From positions 12,456,564 to 12,520,563 of the forward strand of contig OY829541.1 of NCBI GenBank assembly GCA_963691705.1: 64,000 nucleotides of DNA. The letters are read 5' to 3'. Below, one piece after another: positions 1 to 10,352 of this stretch (position 1 is the stretch's first letter; every line of letters starts with the position of its first letter). Under the pieces are notes generated by a model. The model saw only the letters and a program-made list of their open reading frames with translations. It made no database searches and was not told the DNA's origin. The position numbers and the translations under genes are program-made. Source of the stretch: Viola odorata. Taxonomy: Eukaryota; Streptophyta; Magnoliopsida; Malpighiales; Violaceae.

Positions 1-1545
1 ACCACTGTATCTTCAGATTCTGACCCTGATAATAGACCATTACAGTCTATTATTCAAAGCAAAGCAACACCGACCACCGTTCCAATCCGTTCTGACAGGG
101 AGGAGCGTCAATTGAGGAGGAAGGGGATTGAGGTGCCCCCAATTCGGGCAGCTGCAGAGATTCTGAAGAAGAAACTGGCTCAAAAATCTGTTCAGCCAGC
201 GCCTCCAACAAAGAAAAGGAAATCGGCAGTGGCCGATGAAGAAGACGAAGCTGACCCATCTCCTCCTGCTAAGAAAGCGAAAAAAGGCCCATCTCAAGGC
301 CTTGGCAAGAAGAAAACCCAAGCAGCCGAAATTCCTTCACCAATGCCTCAGATTGCGCCTGTGGAGCAGCAATCCATTGTTCGAGTCAAGAAAAGAGCTA
401 AAACCAGCCGCTCAAACGCTGAGGTGATGATTCCTAGCATTAATCTTCTTAATGGTTGGTTGAAATTTGATGAAATTGAATTGATAGAAAAACTTGCAAT
501 CAAACAACAACTTTCTGTTCCTTCGTGTGCTAAATTGGATTTTGAACTGTTGGATGCCTTAGGGCTTAGCACTAGGATCAGAATGCTGATTAAGAACATA
601 GGTTGGGACGCTTTCTTTCTTCTGGATCATCCGGCTTATGCAGAGCTTTGTTTAGAATTTTATACAACTTTTTGGTATGCTTCTGCTAAGGAAAAAACTG
701 GTGTTAGGATGGACAAACTTAATGACATTAATTTTCGCTTGTGCAACAAATATGTCCACCTTTCTCTTGATGAGTTTAATGTGCGTTTGGGTTTTGTGGC
801 TGAAGAACATATGCATGCCCTTGGTATTTGAATGCTTTTAATGATTATCCTGCTACCTTTGACAAGCATGAAGCTTTTAGGGAGCTGACTGGAAATCCAG
901 CAGCCATTTTTGATGATAATTCTAAAGCTCATGCGATTCAGGACCCTTCTCTTAGGATCTTGCATAGGTATATTGCAGTGACTTTTGCAGGGAAAACAAG
1001 GATTTCTGGCCAGCTGTCCAAACAAGAGCTTTTCTTTTTATGGTGTATGAATAATGCGCACACTGTTAACTTAGGCTTTTTGATAGCTACTCAGATGAAT
1101 GCTATATAATTGCGCTTCTTTGAAGCTTTTGGATTTGATGGTTCTTGACGCGATGGGATTTTTCCATCTCGATCAAGATGGGTATATGTGTTATAATGTA
1201 GGTTTCACGCCGGTTCAAGACCATATTTTCAGCCTCAAGAATGGGGGAAAGTACAAGCTTCGTCCCTTAGATCTTCATGGCAACATCCCAGCATCTGCTC
1301 CCACTGTTTCCACTACTCCCGCTGATTGTCATGGTGCAGGCTCTTCGCAAGCCAGCAATACCGAAGCCACTGCTGCAGAGCATAACACAGACCATATCCC
1401 AGCCCAGATTTCGGTTCTTCTAAGGAACCAGAACAACCTCATTAGGATCCTGCTGCGAGAACAAAGAGAGAGCAATCACATCCAGCAGCGGATCCTCGAT
1501 GTCTTGGAGCGTGCATTCCCAGCTCCAGCCCCACCCAATCCTTAA
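1..1545 (+). pseudogene. Athila ORF3, upstream tandem copy, broken
   Basis: Homologous to the intact ORF3 at 10353-12407. The frame is open from base 1 (the start lies outside the window) to 831. It has three lesions relative to the intact copy. A 57-bp in-frame deletion near 327 removes 19 lysine-rich residues. A missing C near 820 shifts the frame and ends the first segment at 831. A deletion of about 83 bp near 1100, bounded by short ATGCT/TATA direct repeats, breaks it again. The remaining pieces run at 828-1109 and 1099-1545, where the stop matches the intact copy. The protein has a basic, lysine-rich N-terminal part and a conserved central globular part. Its role is unknown; it occupies the place of the env-like ORF in other Athila elements, but I see no signal peptide or membrane segment. 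Confidence 0.8.
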
Positions 1546-1645
1546 ATCATTGCCCCTCTGGTTTTATTTTCCTTTTCCCTTTCTTTTTCTTTTCGTCTCT
1601 GTTTTTATTGTTTGTGTTTTTTCTTTGTTTGTTGTTTTTCTTTCT

Positions 1646-1682
1646 CACATTGAGGACAATGTGTCCTTTAAGTGTGGGGGAG
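1646..1682 (+). promoter_or_regulatory. Hairpin plus internal purine tract (PPT1)
   Basis: A perfect 7-bp stem (CACATTG/CAATGTG) with the tetraloop AGGA is followed six bases later by AAGTGTGGGGGAG. It lies 101 bp after the ORF3 stop. By position and composition it could act as an extra (central-type) polypurine tract; this is inference. Confidence 0.5.
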
Positions 1683-2031
1683 ACGCCTTTCGTGTTTTAT
1701 TTTGTGTGTCTTTATGCATGTTTGTTTGATTTTAATTTTTATGCATGATCAGTTTGTTGTTTTTCCTATTTCTTCTGCATGTTTATTTCAATAATTTGTG
1801 CATGTGTATTGCTTGTTTTCAGTCTGTGTTTGAGTAGTTTTTCTTTTGTGTCTAACACCCCTTTGTATGAAAATCAATCTCAAAGCTGAACTCTTGCAAG
1901 TACTTTTCCAATCAACTCTTTCTTGCAGTTCTGAACACTTCCTATATTACAATATGTGCATTTATTTACATAGAAGTATGATGAGTATTGTTGTCCTAAG
2001 AAATGCTTTGCTAGAACTGAACTGCCGTCTC

Positions 2032-2051
2032 CATCCCTAGGTCTAGGGATG
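2032..2051 (+). repeat. 20-bp palindrome, copy a (one mismatch)
   Basis: CATCCCTAGGTCTAGGGATG. It differs from the perfect palindrome only by C to T at position 11, which leaves a G-U/G-T pair at the centre. It lies in the 3' untranslated region; the tandem counterpart is 12894-12913. Confidence 0.9.
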
Positions 2052-2281
2052 AGGATCCTATCCTCTACACTGCTGTCAGTTTTTAATTTACGCTCGCATA
2101 TGTACCCCTTTAATTTCTTGTGTGTGGTCTCTCTCTTCATACCCTCTGGATTGCACGATGTTGGTGGTTCAGCACCATCATCCCATCTTGGAGAAACTTC
2201 CAGTCGGTTGTGTGCTAACCCCTTATTTTGGGCCGATCATAGCACCATGGTGAGAGCCAAGTCTACATGCGCTTGTGTTTG

Positions 2282-2470
2282 TAAAAAAAAAAGAAAAAGA
2301 AAAAAAGAAAAAAGAAAAAAATGGGAGTGTGGAATGAAGGAGAAGTTGAAATGAAAAAGAAAGATGATTGCGGAAGAAGGGAAGAAGAAAAAAAAAAAAA
2401 AAAAAAGGAGAAAAAAAAGTAGCGAAGAAAAAGAAAAAAAAATAGAATAAAAGAAGTGGAGAAAATAAAA
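2282..2470 (+). repeat. A/G-rich low-complexity tracts
   Basis: Two A-rich purine tracts, at about 2282-2331 and 2386-2470, separated by a short mixed segment. The counterpart tracts at 13144-13335 differ in length, as expected for slippage-prone DNA. A similar A-rich tract lies at the same place in element IV (about 54174-54235). Confidence 0.85.
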
Positions 2471-2785
2471 GAAGCCTTTGGCTCACTATGTGTTTTGATT
2501 AAATCCTTCGCTTACTGTTTGTGCTTTTTATAATTCTTGCATGAGTGTCAGCAGCAGTGTTTGGATTTAGAGCCGAAGGAGGAGAAGGCAGAGGTTCTAG
2601 GATTGTATTTCTTGGTTTGACAACATGCTATTATACCTCTATATAAATATTTGTGCATTTGTGATGTTTGGAGTGTTTAGCATTGCTTCAAGGAGTTGAT
2701 TCTTGAAGTTTCTGTTTGAGTTCAGTCCAGAGGTGGATTTTCTGATCAAGGGGGTGTGGTTTGTGTGTTTTCTTCGTTTTGTGTT

Positions 2786-2823
2786 CATGCTTGAGGGCAA
2801 GCATGGTTCAAGTGTGGGGGATT
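2786..2823 (+). promoter_or_regulatory. Hairpin plus polypurine tract before the LTR (PPT2)
   Basis: Perfect 8-bp stem CATGCTTG/CAAGCATG with tetraloop AGGG (2786-2805), then AAGTGTGGGGGATT directly before the LTR that begins TGA at 2824. The position fits the plus-strand primer of reverse transcription. The same structure occurs before the right LTR (13661-13698) and, with compensating base changes, before the element IV LTR (54887-54920). Confidence 0.75.
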
Positions 2824-4387
2824 TGATTGGATGTTTATATTTGATGTTTTATCTCTCTTTCTCCTATGAATTGAGAGTATTTATCTGCTTCTTTTGGCCA
2901 TTTACTTCCCTTTTCCTTTGTTCAGGCTTGAAAGATCGTTAGAGAGGAAAAGAAGTAAAAATGGTGAAAGATAGAGCTTTTCCAATCAAGGCATTTTTGA
3001 AGGTTGCTCATGGAAGTCATCTCGTGTCCATCCCTAGGCCTAGGGATGGATCGTATGCGCTGGTAGAATTCTGGGCAATCCTGGCCATGATTCCGCGTGC
3101 CAGGAATTTAATATTTCTGAGTGCTATTCTTGTCCCCTTGGCATGCCAGACAACTTCTTTGCTCAAGATAGTCTTGTGTTTCTTCCTTTCTTGGCTCTAG
3201 AATACCTTGGAGACATCATGAAGAATATATTCCATCTCTTCTTAGTGCTAGACAAGAATATATTCTTGTCTCTTCCTTGTTTTTGGAGCTGCATGCTTGC
3301 AATTAATTTATCTTTGAGTGCTTGCTCCTTGGGGAAGCGGGAGAGGAGAATGGTTGTGCTATAGATAGAGTGGATTTTCATCCAAGATGGACATGAAGAC
3401 ACATACACACGCACGGACAAGAAAAGGAGGGAACCGAACAGAAGGAGACAAGGACAGCAAGCAACGGGCTGCACTTCTTCTTCACCATCATTTTCCAGAT
3501 TTTCCTATCTTTGAACAATAAGTTTATTTTGTAATTTTAATTATGTATTGTAGCTAATCTCCTCTGATTCTTGGTAGAGATTAGAGGTTGACTATCCAAG
3601 TTATTGTGAGACTTTGTTGAACTTAATATGAATGTTTTTATATTTCTTTCCTTCTCATTTTAATTATCAAACTTGTTCTTGTTGAATTTAAAGATTGACC
3701 AACTTGTGATTTGATTTGAATGAGTAATGTCAGTTTCATTTATGTCAGAGTTAATCCTGCATTAAGTGCAGATTAAGTAGACAACTAGTGAATAATTGGC
3801 ATAAGACTTGTCATTAGAAACTAGGAAGAAAGAAAGAACACGTTCTTGGCTGAGTACGTTCGTCTCAAGACCTTGAGATGGGTTTCCCGTGTGTTTACAA
3901 TTTTCCAGCAACTCTTAGGAAAACCTTGAGAATTTGTTAGGAAAGTTTGGGTCATTATTAGAGTGTCTCTTTTAATTGGCTTGTATAGGGGGAAACCTGG
4001 GAATTTAGAGTGTCTCTTGTTCCTTTAACATCTTTATAAATCCATTTCAAAAAATGTTTTGTCAATGATCAATTGCAAAGGATAGTCACCTCGGTTAAAT
4101 CTCTACCAAGGATTATTTCTCTACCTCTGATTTCACTTATATTTCCAGTTGTATTTTGTGCATGCTACTTTCACTCACTGATTTATATTCAAGTACTATT
4201 TTTAATTTGGTTTCAATCACAAAAACTCCCCCCAACTTTGTTCCGATTTGGTTTTTACAAGAAAAATAAGAATTATTCAAGATTTCCTCCCTGTGGATTC
4301 GATCCTCTCATCACTATCTACATTTTATTTTGTGGTTTAGCACTGAGTTGAACTTACATTTATGCAGAGCAAGCGACACCTCTGTCA
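2824..4387 (+). repeat. Left LTR of element I (1564 bp)
   Basis: Begins TGAT after the purine tract and ends CTCTGTCA five bases before the PBS, giving TGA/TCA inverted ends. It matches 13699-15263. It contains one perfect copy of the 20-bp palindrome at 3029-3048. A TATA-like TATAAAT is at about 4035, but I cannot fix the transcription start. Confidence 0.85.
3029..3048 (+). repeat. 20-bp palindrome, copy b (perfect)
   Basis: CATCCCTAGGCCTAGGGATG, a perfect inverted repeat with no spacer, inside the left LTR about 205 bp from its start. The same site in the right LTR is 13904-13923. Confidence 0.95.
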
Positions 4388-4392
4388 TAAAT

Positions 4393-4410
4393 TGGCGCCG
4401 TTGCCGGGGA
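4393..4410 (+). promoter_or_regulatory. Primer binding site, tRNA-Asp type
   Basis: TGGCGCCGTTGCCGGGGA lies five bases after the LTR end. This is the standard Athila-lineage sequence, complementary to the 3' end of plant tRNA-Asp, where minus-strand DNA synthesis starts. Confidence 0.9.
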
Positions 4411-4437
4411 GGTAACGAGTTCTAATTTTCATTTTTC

Positions 4438-4860
4438 TTGTTAATGACCAGGTCCAGTAATTCACAACCACTACCTTACGTTCCTGAGATTACAAGAGTT
4501 GAAACAGCAATCAGATTATCGAAGAGGAAGTTTAGCGAGTATTCATCTTCTGGGTCAAATTCAGAAGCTGAGGGGAGTCCATCCCAAGGCCTTGGGTTAG
4601 ACTCAGAATCAGAACCTGAAGCAGAACCTGCACAACCAGAGATGGCTAATCCACCTGAACCTACCCTTCGGGAGCTCAATCAAGGAGCCGAACAGGAGTC
4701 CTTCCTGTGTATTAACTACCGCCCAGTACCAAATGACTGGGCCATGAAATCAAATGCCATGCACAACCTCAGCAAATTCCGAGGACATACATCCGAAAAC
4801 CCTTACAAACACCTCCAGAAATTTCAATTTGAATGTGATGCTCTAAACCAGCTGGAGTGA
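4438..4860 (+). pseudogene. Athila gag, N-terminal part, cut off by a frameshift
   Basis: Start of the gag polyprotein, 140 codons from an ATG about 30 bp after the PBS. It contains an acidic/serine-rich leader and the beginning of the retrotransposon gag core. The TGA at 4858-4860 results from a missing G: one added G in the CTGGAGTG at about 4851-4858 would restore the frame into the next ORF, whose first residues continue the gag core without a gap. A variant of the palindrome family, CCCAAGGCCTTGGG, lies at 4583-4596. Confidence 0.85.
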
Positions 4861-5985
4861 GTCTTGAAAGGGACAAGTTAAGAGTTTTTCCATGGTCTTT
4901 GGAGGACTCAACCAAGAATTGGTTTTTCAGTCTTCCACACAACTCCATTAATACTTGGGCTGACATGGCTGCTACCTTTCTAAAAAAATATTGGTCAGCT
5001 ACCAAGGCAGGAGCAGCTAGGAAAAGTCTTGTTTCCATTCAACAACATGGTGACGAGTCCTTTGGGGAATATCATCAACGATTTAAAGACCTTCAAGAGG
5101 TTTGTCCAACCCATGGCATGCCTGAACAATCCCTCATTCAATATTTTTATAATGGCATGCGTATCAAAGATAAGGAAAAGCTTGATTCAGCTGCTAGAGG
5201 AGCCTTGTTAGACTTAACACCAAGTCGAGCATGGGCTCTCATTCAAACCTTGGCAGATAATTGCCAACAAAATGGAACTCATGACCGTTCCACCACCTCT
5301 GCACACAATCTCAATGTGGCTGCCCTTAAGAGACACATGGAAGAAGTCTCCACGTTCATGAAGAATTTTCCAGCTACCATTGCTCAAATTCAGCAAATTC
5401 CACCACAGCAAGTTGTACCTTGTGGAGTTTGCTGCCAAATTGGACATGTGACTCATGAGTGCCCTCTCATAGCAGACCCTCCAGAGCAAGTCAATGCTGC
5501 CATGCCACAACAAGGAAACGTGCACACCAATACCAGTAATCCAGGCTGGAAGAACTATCCTCACTATGGGTGGGGACCAAATCAGCAACAACCTCCGTTT
5601 GAGTGGAGGAATTTCAAGTCTAGACCCCAGCAAAATTATCAAAATAACCAACTAAATCAGCAACCTACTCAACCACAAGCACCACAAATACCTCAGCTAC
5701 CACCACCTCAACAACCTCTGCAATTACCAGCACCCCTACAGATACCCATTAAAGAAACACTTAAGCAACTCCTTCAACCAATGCATTCCACTTTACAAGC
5801 AACCCAATCCGCTTTACAAGCAAGCCAATCCACTATTGTAGACCTCCAGAAGCAGGTGTCGCAGCTTGCTATGAACCAGCAAAATACTTCTGGACAGCTG
5901 CCATCAAACACAGTTGACAACCCAAGGCACGGACTGAATGCTATCACTTTGAGAAGTGGGAGAGATTTACCTCCCAGGGAACATC

Positions 5986-6005
5986 CATCCCTAGGCCTAG
6001 GGATG
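5986..6005 (+). repeat. 20-bp palindrome, copy c (perfect, in gag-protease linker)
   Basis: CATCCCTAGGCCTAGGGATG, read in frame as part of HPSLGLGM after the conserved LRSGR segment, in a variable linker. Confidence 0.95.
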
Positions 6006-7098
6006 AACAAACTAGAAACCAGTCCAGAAATCCAACTAGAAGTCTTGCCCGAAAATCAACCAGAAATTCAGCAAGAAGCACCTGCACCAATTGAGCAACC
6101 TTCTGCCCCTGCAGAACCTCAGGTTATTCCTTTTCCCTTTCCAGAAAGGCCCTTAAAAGCCAAGAAGGAGAGGGAGGACAAGTTAATTCTTGATGTTTTT
6201 CGAAAAGTTGCAATTAATGTTCCTTTGTTGGATTTAATTTCTCAAGTGCCTAAATATGCTAAATTCTTGAAAGAATTATGTACTAACAAGAAAAAGCTTG
6301 AAGGGATTGAAAGAGTGAATTTAAGTGAAAATGTTTCAGCAATGCTTCAACAAAGACTTCCCGAAAAATGCAAGGACCAAGGTACGTTTTCAAAACCTTG
6401 TAAAATAGGAAGTAAAGAGATAGAAGATGCACTGTGTGATCTAGGTGCAGGTATTAATGTCATGTCTCTGTCCATATTTGAAACTTTGAATATAGGATCT
6501 CTTAAGGAAACTAGAGTAGTAATCCAACTTGCCGATAGATCCATCATCTACCCAGTAGGTGTGCTTGAAAATGTTTTAGTGCAAGTAAATGATTTTGTGT
6601 TTCCTGTGGATTTCTATATTGTTGATATGAAGAATAAGGATGTGCTTAAAACCACTGATGTGATCTTAGGAAGACCCTTTCTAAGAACAGCTAGAGCAAA
6701 AATTGATGTCTATGATGGATGCTTAACCTTTGAATTTTGTGGTGAAACAATTAAATTCAACATGTATGATGCCATGAAACATCCGAATGAAGTTAATTCT
6801 GTGAATTTTATAGACATAATTGATCCTTATGTAGAGGAAATTTCTGATCTTAACTCCATTGAACCTCTTGAGTATGTTCTTAGCAAGGGAATAACCAAGA
6901 AAAAATTGGGAGAATTGCAAGGCCGGATCGAGGTCAATTCTGAAATCAGTGACTTGGTCATGAAGCTGGACACGTTCCATGTCCCTGCAGGTACTCTGAA
7001 AATGATTGAGATATCAGATAAAGGCACTAAAATCAAACCTTCGATTTTTCAGGCTCCCAATTTGGAACTCAAGAAACTGCCAGACCACCTGAAGTACT

Positions 7099-7118
7099 CA
7101 TTCCTAGGCCTAGGGATG
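7099..7118 (+). repeat. 20-bp palindrome, copy d (protease-RT linker)
   Basis: CATTCCTAGGCCTAGGGATG: one C to T change at position 4, which pairs with G. Read in frame as SFLGLGM directly before the conserved LPVIIS segment upstream of RT. Confidence 0.95.
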
Positions 7119-8640
7119 AGTCTGCCGGTAATAATTTCCAGCAGTTTGTCAAGGTCGGAGGAGGACAGACTTGTGCAACTTTTGAAGGAATACAAAGAAG
7201 CTATAGGTTGGACCATAGCAGACATAAAAGGGATATCCCCAGCGATATGTACCCACAGAATTCACCTTGAGGAGAATGCCAAAATAGTAAGGCAACCCCA
7301 GAGGAGGCTCAATCCTCCAATGATGGAAGTTGTGAAAAAAGAGATTCTCAAGCTCCTTGCAGCTGGTGTGATTTACCCCATTTCTGATTCATCTTGGGTG
7401 AGCCCTGTGCAAGTGGTTCCAAAAAAGTCAGGGATCACTATTGTGACAAATGATGAAGGGCAGCTAGTTCAAAAGAGAGAGCAAGATACATGGAGAGTGT
7501 GTATCGATTATAGGAGACTGAATAATGCAACCCGAAAGGACCATTTTCCTCTCCCTTTTATTGATCAAATGCTAGAACGATTAGCAAGTAAATCTCACTA
7601 CTGTTTTCTTGATGGATTTTCAGGTTTCCATCAAATTCCGGTGGCAAAGGAGGATCAAGAAAAGACTACGTTTACATGCCCATTTGGCACGTTTGCATAC
7701 CAAAGAATGCCATTCGGATTGTGCAATGCACCAGCCACGTTTCAAAGGTGTATGATGAGTATTTTTTCAGATTATGTAGAGAAAGGTATAGAGGTATTCA
7801 TGGATGCTTTTACTATCTATGGAAACTCTTTTGATGAATGCTTGAAAAATCTGAAAAAAATCCTTCAAAGATGCATAGAAACAAATTTGGTTTTAAACTA
7901 TGAGAAATGCCATTTTATGGTAAATCAAGGAATTGTTTTAGGCCATGTTGTTTCTAAAAAAGGCATTGAGGTTGACAAAGCTAAAATAGATATTATTGAA
8001 TCGCAATCTTACCCATCTTGTGTGCGAGATGTGCGTTCCTTTTTAGGCCTTGGAGGTTTTTATCGAAGGTTTATTAAGGATTTCTCAAAAATTGCGGAGC
8101 CTATGTGTAGGCTGTTGCAAAAAGATGTTGAGTTTGATTTCGATGAAGCTTGTAAGAAGACATTCAACCTTTTGAAGGAGAAGCTCGTGACTGCTCCTGT
8201 GATTAGAGCACCTGACTGGACCAGACCGTTTGAGATCATGTGTGATGCTAGTGACACAGCCGTTGGGGTTGTTCTTGGACAAAAGATTGGCAAGGAACCT
8301 CATGTGATCTACTATGCTTCAAGAAAGCTTGATTGTGCCCAGAAAAATTACACTACCACTGAGAAAGAATTATTTGCAATTGTTTTTGCCTTAGAAAAAT
8401 TTCGTTCATATCTCCTTGGTACTAAAGTGATAATTTTTTCTGACCATGCAGCTTTGAAGTACCTTATGGCAAAGAAAGAGGCAAAGCCTAGGCTCATTCG
8501 GTGGATACTCCTTCTCCAGGAGTTCAACCTTGAGATCAGAGACAAGAAGGGCAAGGAGAACCTCGTGGCTGATCATTTAAGTAGACTCCTAATTGACCAC
8601 GAAACCAGACCTGTCAAGGAAAATTTTCCAGACGAGCATC

Positions 8641-8660
8641 TATTCCTAGGCCTAGGGATA
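8641..8660 (+). repeat. 20-bp palindrome, copy e (RNase H-integrase linker)
   Basis: TATTCCTAGGCCTAGGGATA. The outermost pair changed from C-G to T-A, so the palindrome is kept; position 4 T faces G. Read in frame as LFLGLGI before the conserved EPWY segment. Confidence 0.9.
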
Positions 8661-9020
8661 GAGCCATGGTACTCTGAAATTGTAAACTACCTTGCTACGG
8701 GTAGATTCAGAGGTGACTGCACTACAGCCGAAAGAGAGAAGATCAGAAGAGACTCCAGACACTACCTTTGGGATGATCCTTACCTATGGAACATAGGAAA
8801 AGATCAAGTCATCCGCAAATGTGTCCTTGAATCCGAAATTCCATCAATTCTCCAACATTGTCATTCATATGCTTGTGGAGGACACTTTGGGCCAAAAAGA
8901 ACATCTTGGAAGGTCTTGGAGGCAGGATTCTTCTGGCCTACATTGTTCAAAGACTCCTATAGTTTCTGCAAAACTTGTCCCAATTGCCAAAAGATCGGAA
9001 ATATTTCAGCAAAGAATTAA

Positions 9021-9964
9021 ATGCCACTTAATCCTATCCTTGTTTGTGAGATATTTGATGTTTGGGGCATAGACTTCATGGGTCCCTTCCCAAATTCAAA
9101 TGGCCACACTTACATCATTTTGCTAGTGGATTACTTGTCAAAGTGGTAGAGGCAAAGGCAACAAGAGCTGATGATGCAAAGACGGTAGTCTCCTTCTTGA
9201 AGACACACATTCTCAACCGATTTGGAGTCCCCCGAGCCATCATAAGTGACAGAGGAAGCCACTTCTGTAATCGTGTGGTTGCAAATCTTTTTGCCAAGTA
9301 AAAGATCACCCATCGTGTATCTACTGCCTACCACCCACAAACCAATGGAATGGCCGAGCTATCCAATAGAGAAATCAAGTCCATCTTGGAGAAAAAAGTA
9401 GGTCCAGCAAGGAAAGATTGGAGTCAGAGACTTGAAGATGCTTTGTGGGCTTATAGAACAGCTTACAAAACTCCATTTGGAACCACTCCTTATCGTTTGG
9501 TTTATGGAAAATCTTGTCATTTGCCCGTTGAGATGCAACATCGTGCATATTGGGCTATCAAGCAGTGTAACATGAGCATGAATGCAGCTGGGTTGCAAAG
9601 GAAACTGCAGATTCAGGAGCTAGAAGAGTTGAGAAATTCAGCTTATGAGAATTCAGCCATTATCAAAGCTAAGGCGAAGGTGTACCATGATGGTCGCATC
9701 CATCCCAAGGCCTTGAGAGTTGGCCAAAAAGTTCTCCTCTTTACCTCCAGATTTCGCATAATGGCTGGTAAATTAAAATCCCGTTGGACTGGTCCTTACA
9801 TTGTTGCTAATGTGTACGCTCATAGTGCCATAGATTTCCAGGACCCGAAGACAAATGTCATTTTCAAAGTTAATGGCCAACGCTTGAAGCCATTTTATGA
9901 GGGATTTCAAACTCACATCGTGGAGAGCACCACAAATCAACCATTTGATGTTAATGTAGTTTAA
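9021..9964 (+). pseudogene. Athila integrase core and C-terminus, broken
   Basis: Continues integrase after the stop at 9018. The catalytic core is recognisable: WGIDFMGP, then ISDRG and the AYHPQTNG...E segment. A missing G in the run after AAGTGG (about 9146-9150) shifts the frame, and TAA at 9299-9301 replaces a Tyr-type codon. The last segment, 9302-9964, is open and ends in the C-terminal region common to Athila integrases (KVNGQRLKP). No chromodomain follows. At 9701-9714 CATCCCAAGGCCTT, a variant of the element-wide palindrome, is read as HPKAL. Confidence 0.85.
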
Positions 9965-10352
9965 GCAAGCAGTATCTAGTCTTTTCCAAGACTATAAACT
10001 GGAACAAAATGCGGGAGCTAGCCCACACCATTCCATTATGTCCAAAAATGATCCTCAAGATAGTCTATCCCAGGAAGGCCTATCCCTAGGCCTAGGGATG
10101 AGCTCAGTCTCAAACTTCAGGCACAAAGACACAACAAACTTGCCACCTCACATAAACTTGCCACCTCACCAATGCCACCTGTCTAAAACTTCCACCTCAC
10201 CATTTCCCTCTACCTATTTAGTTTCCCCCTACGTTCAAAACACCATAAACACCCAAAAACCAGAAAAATCATTTCTCTCCCTTTCCCAAACGTTCGCCCT
10301 CTCAAAATCAAAAACCCAAATCCTTTCATTTTCCCTCAACCAAAACCTAACC
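9965..10352 (+). other. Spacer between integrase and ORF3
   Basis: About 390 bp, rich in CCACCTCA-type C-rich repeats, with one palindrome copy (10081-10100). The frame is open in phase with ORF3 from 10038, but its composition is C/A-rich and unlike the ORF3 protein. I take it as the ORF3 leader. How ORF3 is expressed (splicing or an internal promoter) cannot be seen. Confidence 0.6.
10081..10100 (+). repeat. 20-bp palindrome, copy f (before ORF3)
   Basis: TATCCCTAGGCCTAGGGATG: only the first base differs (T facing G). It lies directly after another AGGCCTA element at 10075. Confidence 0.95.

Larger units (their letters stand above)
1..2823 (+). mobile_element. 3' end of a second, upstream Athila-type copy in tandem with element I
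   Basis: This stretch matches 10724-13698 collinearly at about 98% by eye: ORF3, 3' untranslated region and polypurine tract. It ends exactly where the left LTR of element I starts. The simplest reading is a head-to-tail array in which the LTR at 2824-4387 serves two internal regions. The left part of this copy lies outside the window. The other reading, one element with LTRs over 5 kb that contain ORF3, is less likely: TGA...TCA ends and a purine tract directly flank the shorter 1.56-kb LTR. Confidence 0.7.
1546..2823 (+). other. 3' untranslated region of the upstream Athila copy
   Basis: Non-coding stretch between the ORF3 stop and the LTR. It holds two purine-rich GTGGGGG tracts, each directly after a short hairpin (1646-1682 and 2786-2823), an A/G-rich tract at 2282-2470 and one copy of the 20-bp palindrome at 2032-2051. 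ORFs predicted here are low-complexity artefacts. Confidence 0.75.
4857..9020 (+). pseudogene. Athila gag-protease-RT-RNase H-integrase (N-terminal part), 1387 codons
   Basis: The main pol frame, in order: rest of the gag core (residues 1-150); CCHC zinc knuckle (189-202, C-x2-C-x4-H-x4-C); Q/P-rich linker; aspartic protease with DLGAG at 528-532 (related proteins usually have DLGAS); RT; RNase H; integrase zinc finger near the end. The RT catalytic box, normally FMDD, reads FMDA: the second Asp is Ala (D983, A984; codon GCT at 7806-7808), which should abolish polymerase activity. The ORF ends at TAA 9018-9020, where a Glu codon is usual, so integrase is cut in its zinc-finger region. Three copies of the 20-bp palindrome are read in frame as (S/F)LGLG(M/I). 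The start shown follows the frameshift; it is not a natural initiation site. Confidence 0.9.

Noticed and set aside
2223..2486. Phe-rich ORF on the minus strand
   Set aside because: It is the complement of A/G-rich low-complexity tracts; the counterpart at 13099-13350 has a different length.
9990..10040. LTR start at TGCGGGAGC (about 10009), giving 5.2-kb LTRs with ORF3 inside
   Set aside because: There is no real purine tract before it, whereas a hairpin and GTGGGGG tract lie directly before TGA at 13699; kept only as an alternative.
10038..10352. In-frame N-terminal extension of ORF3
   Set aside because: Composition is non-protein-like (C/A-rich repeats and the palindrome); the internal Met at 10353 has a better context and starts the basic region.
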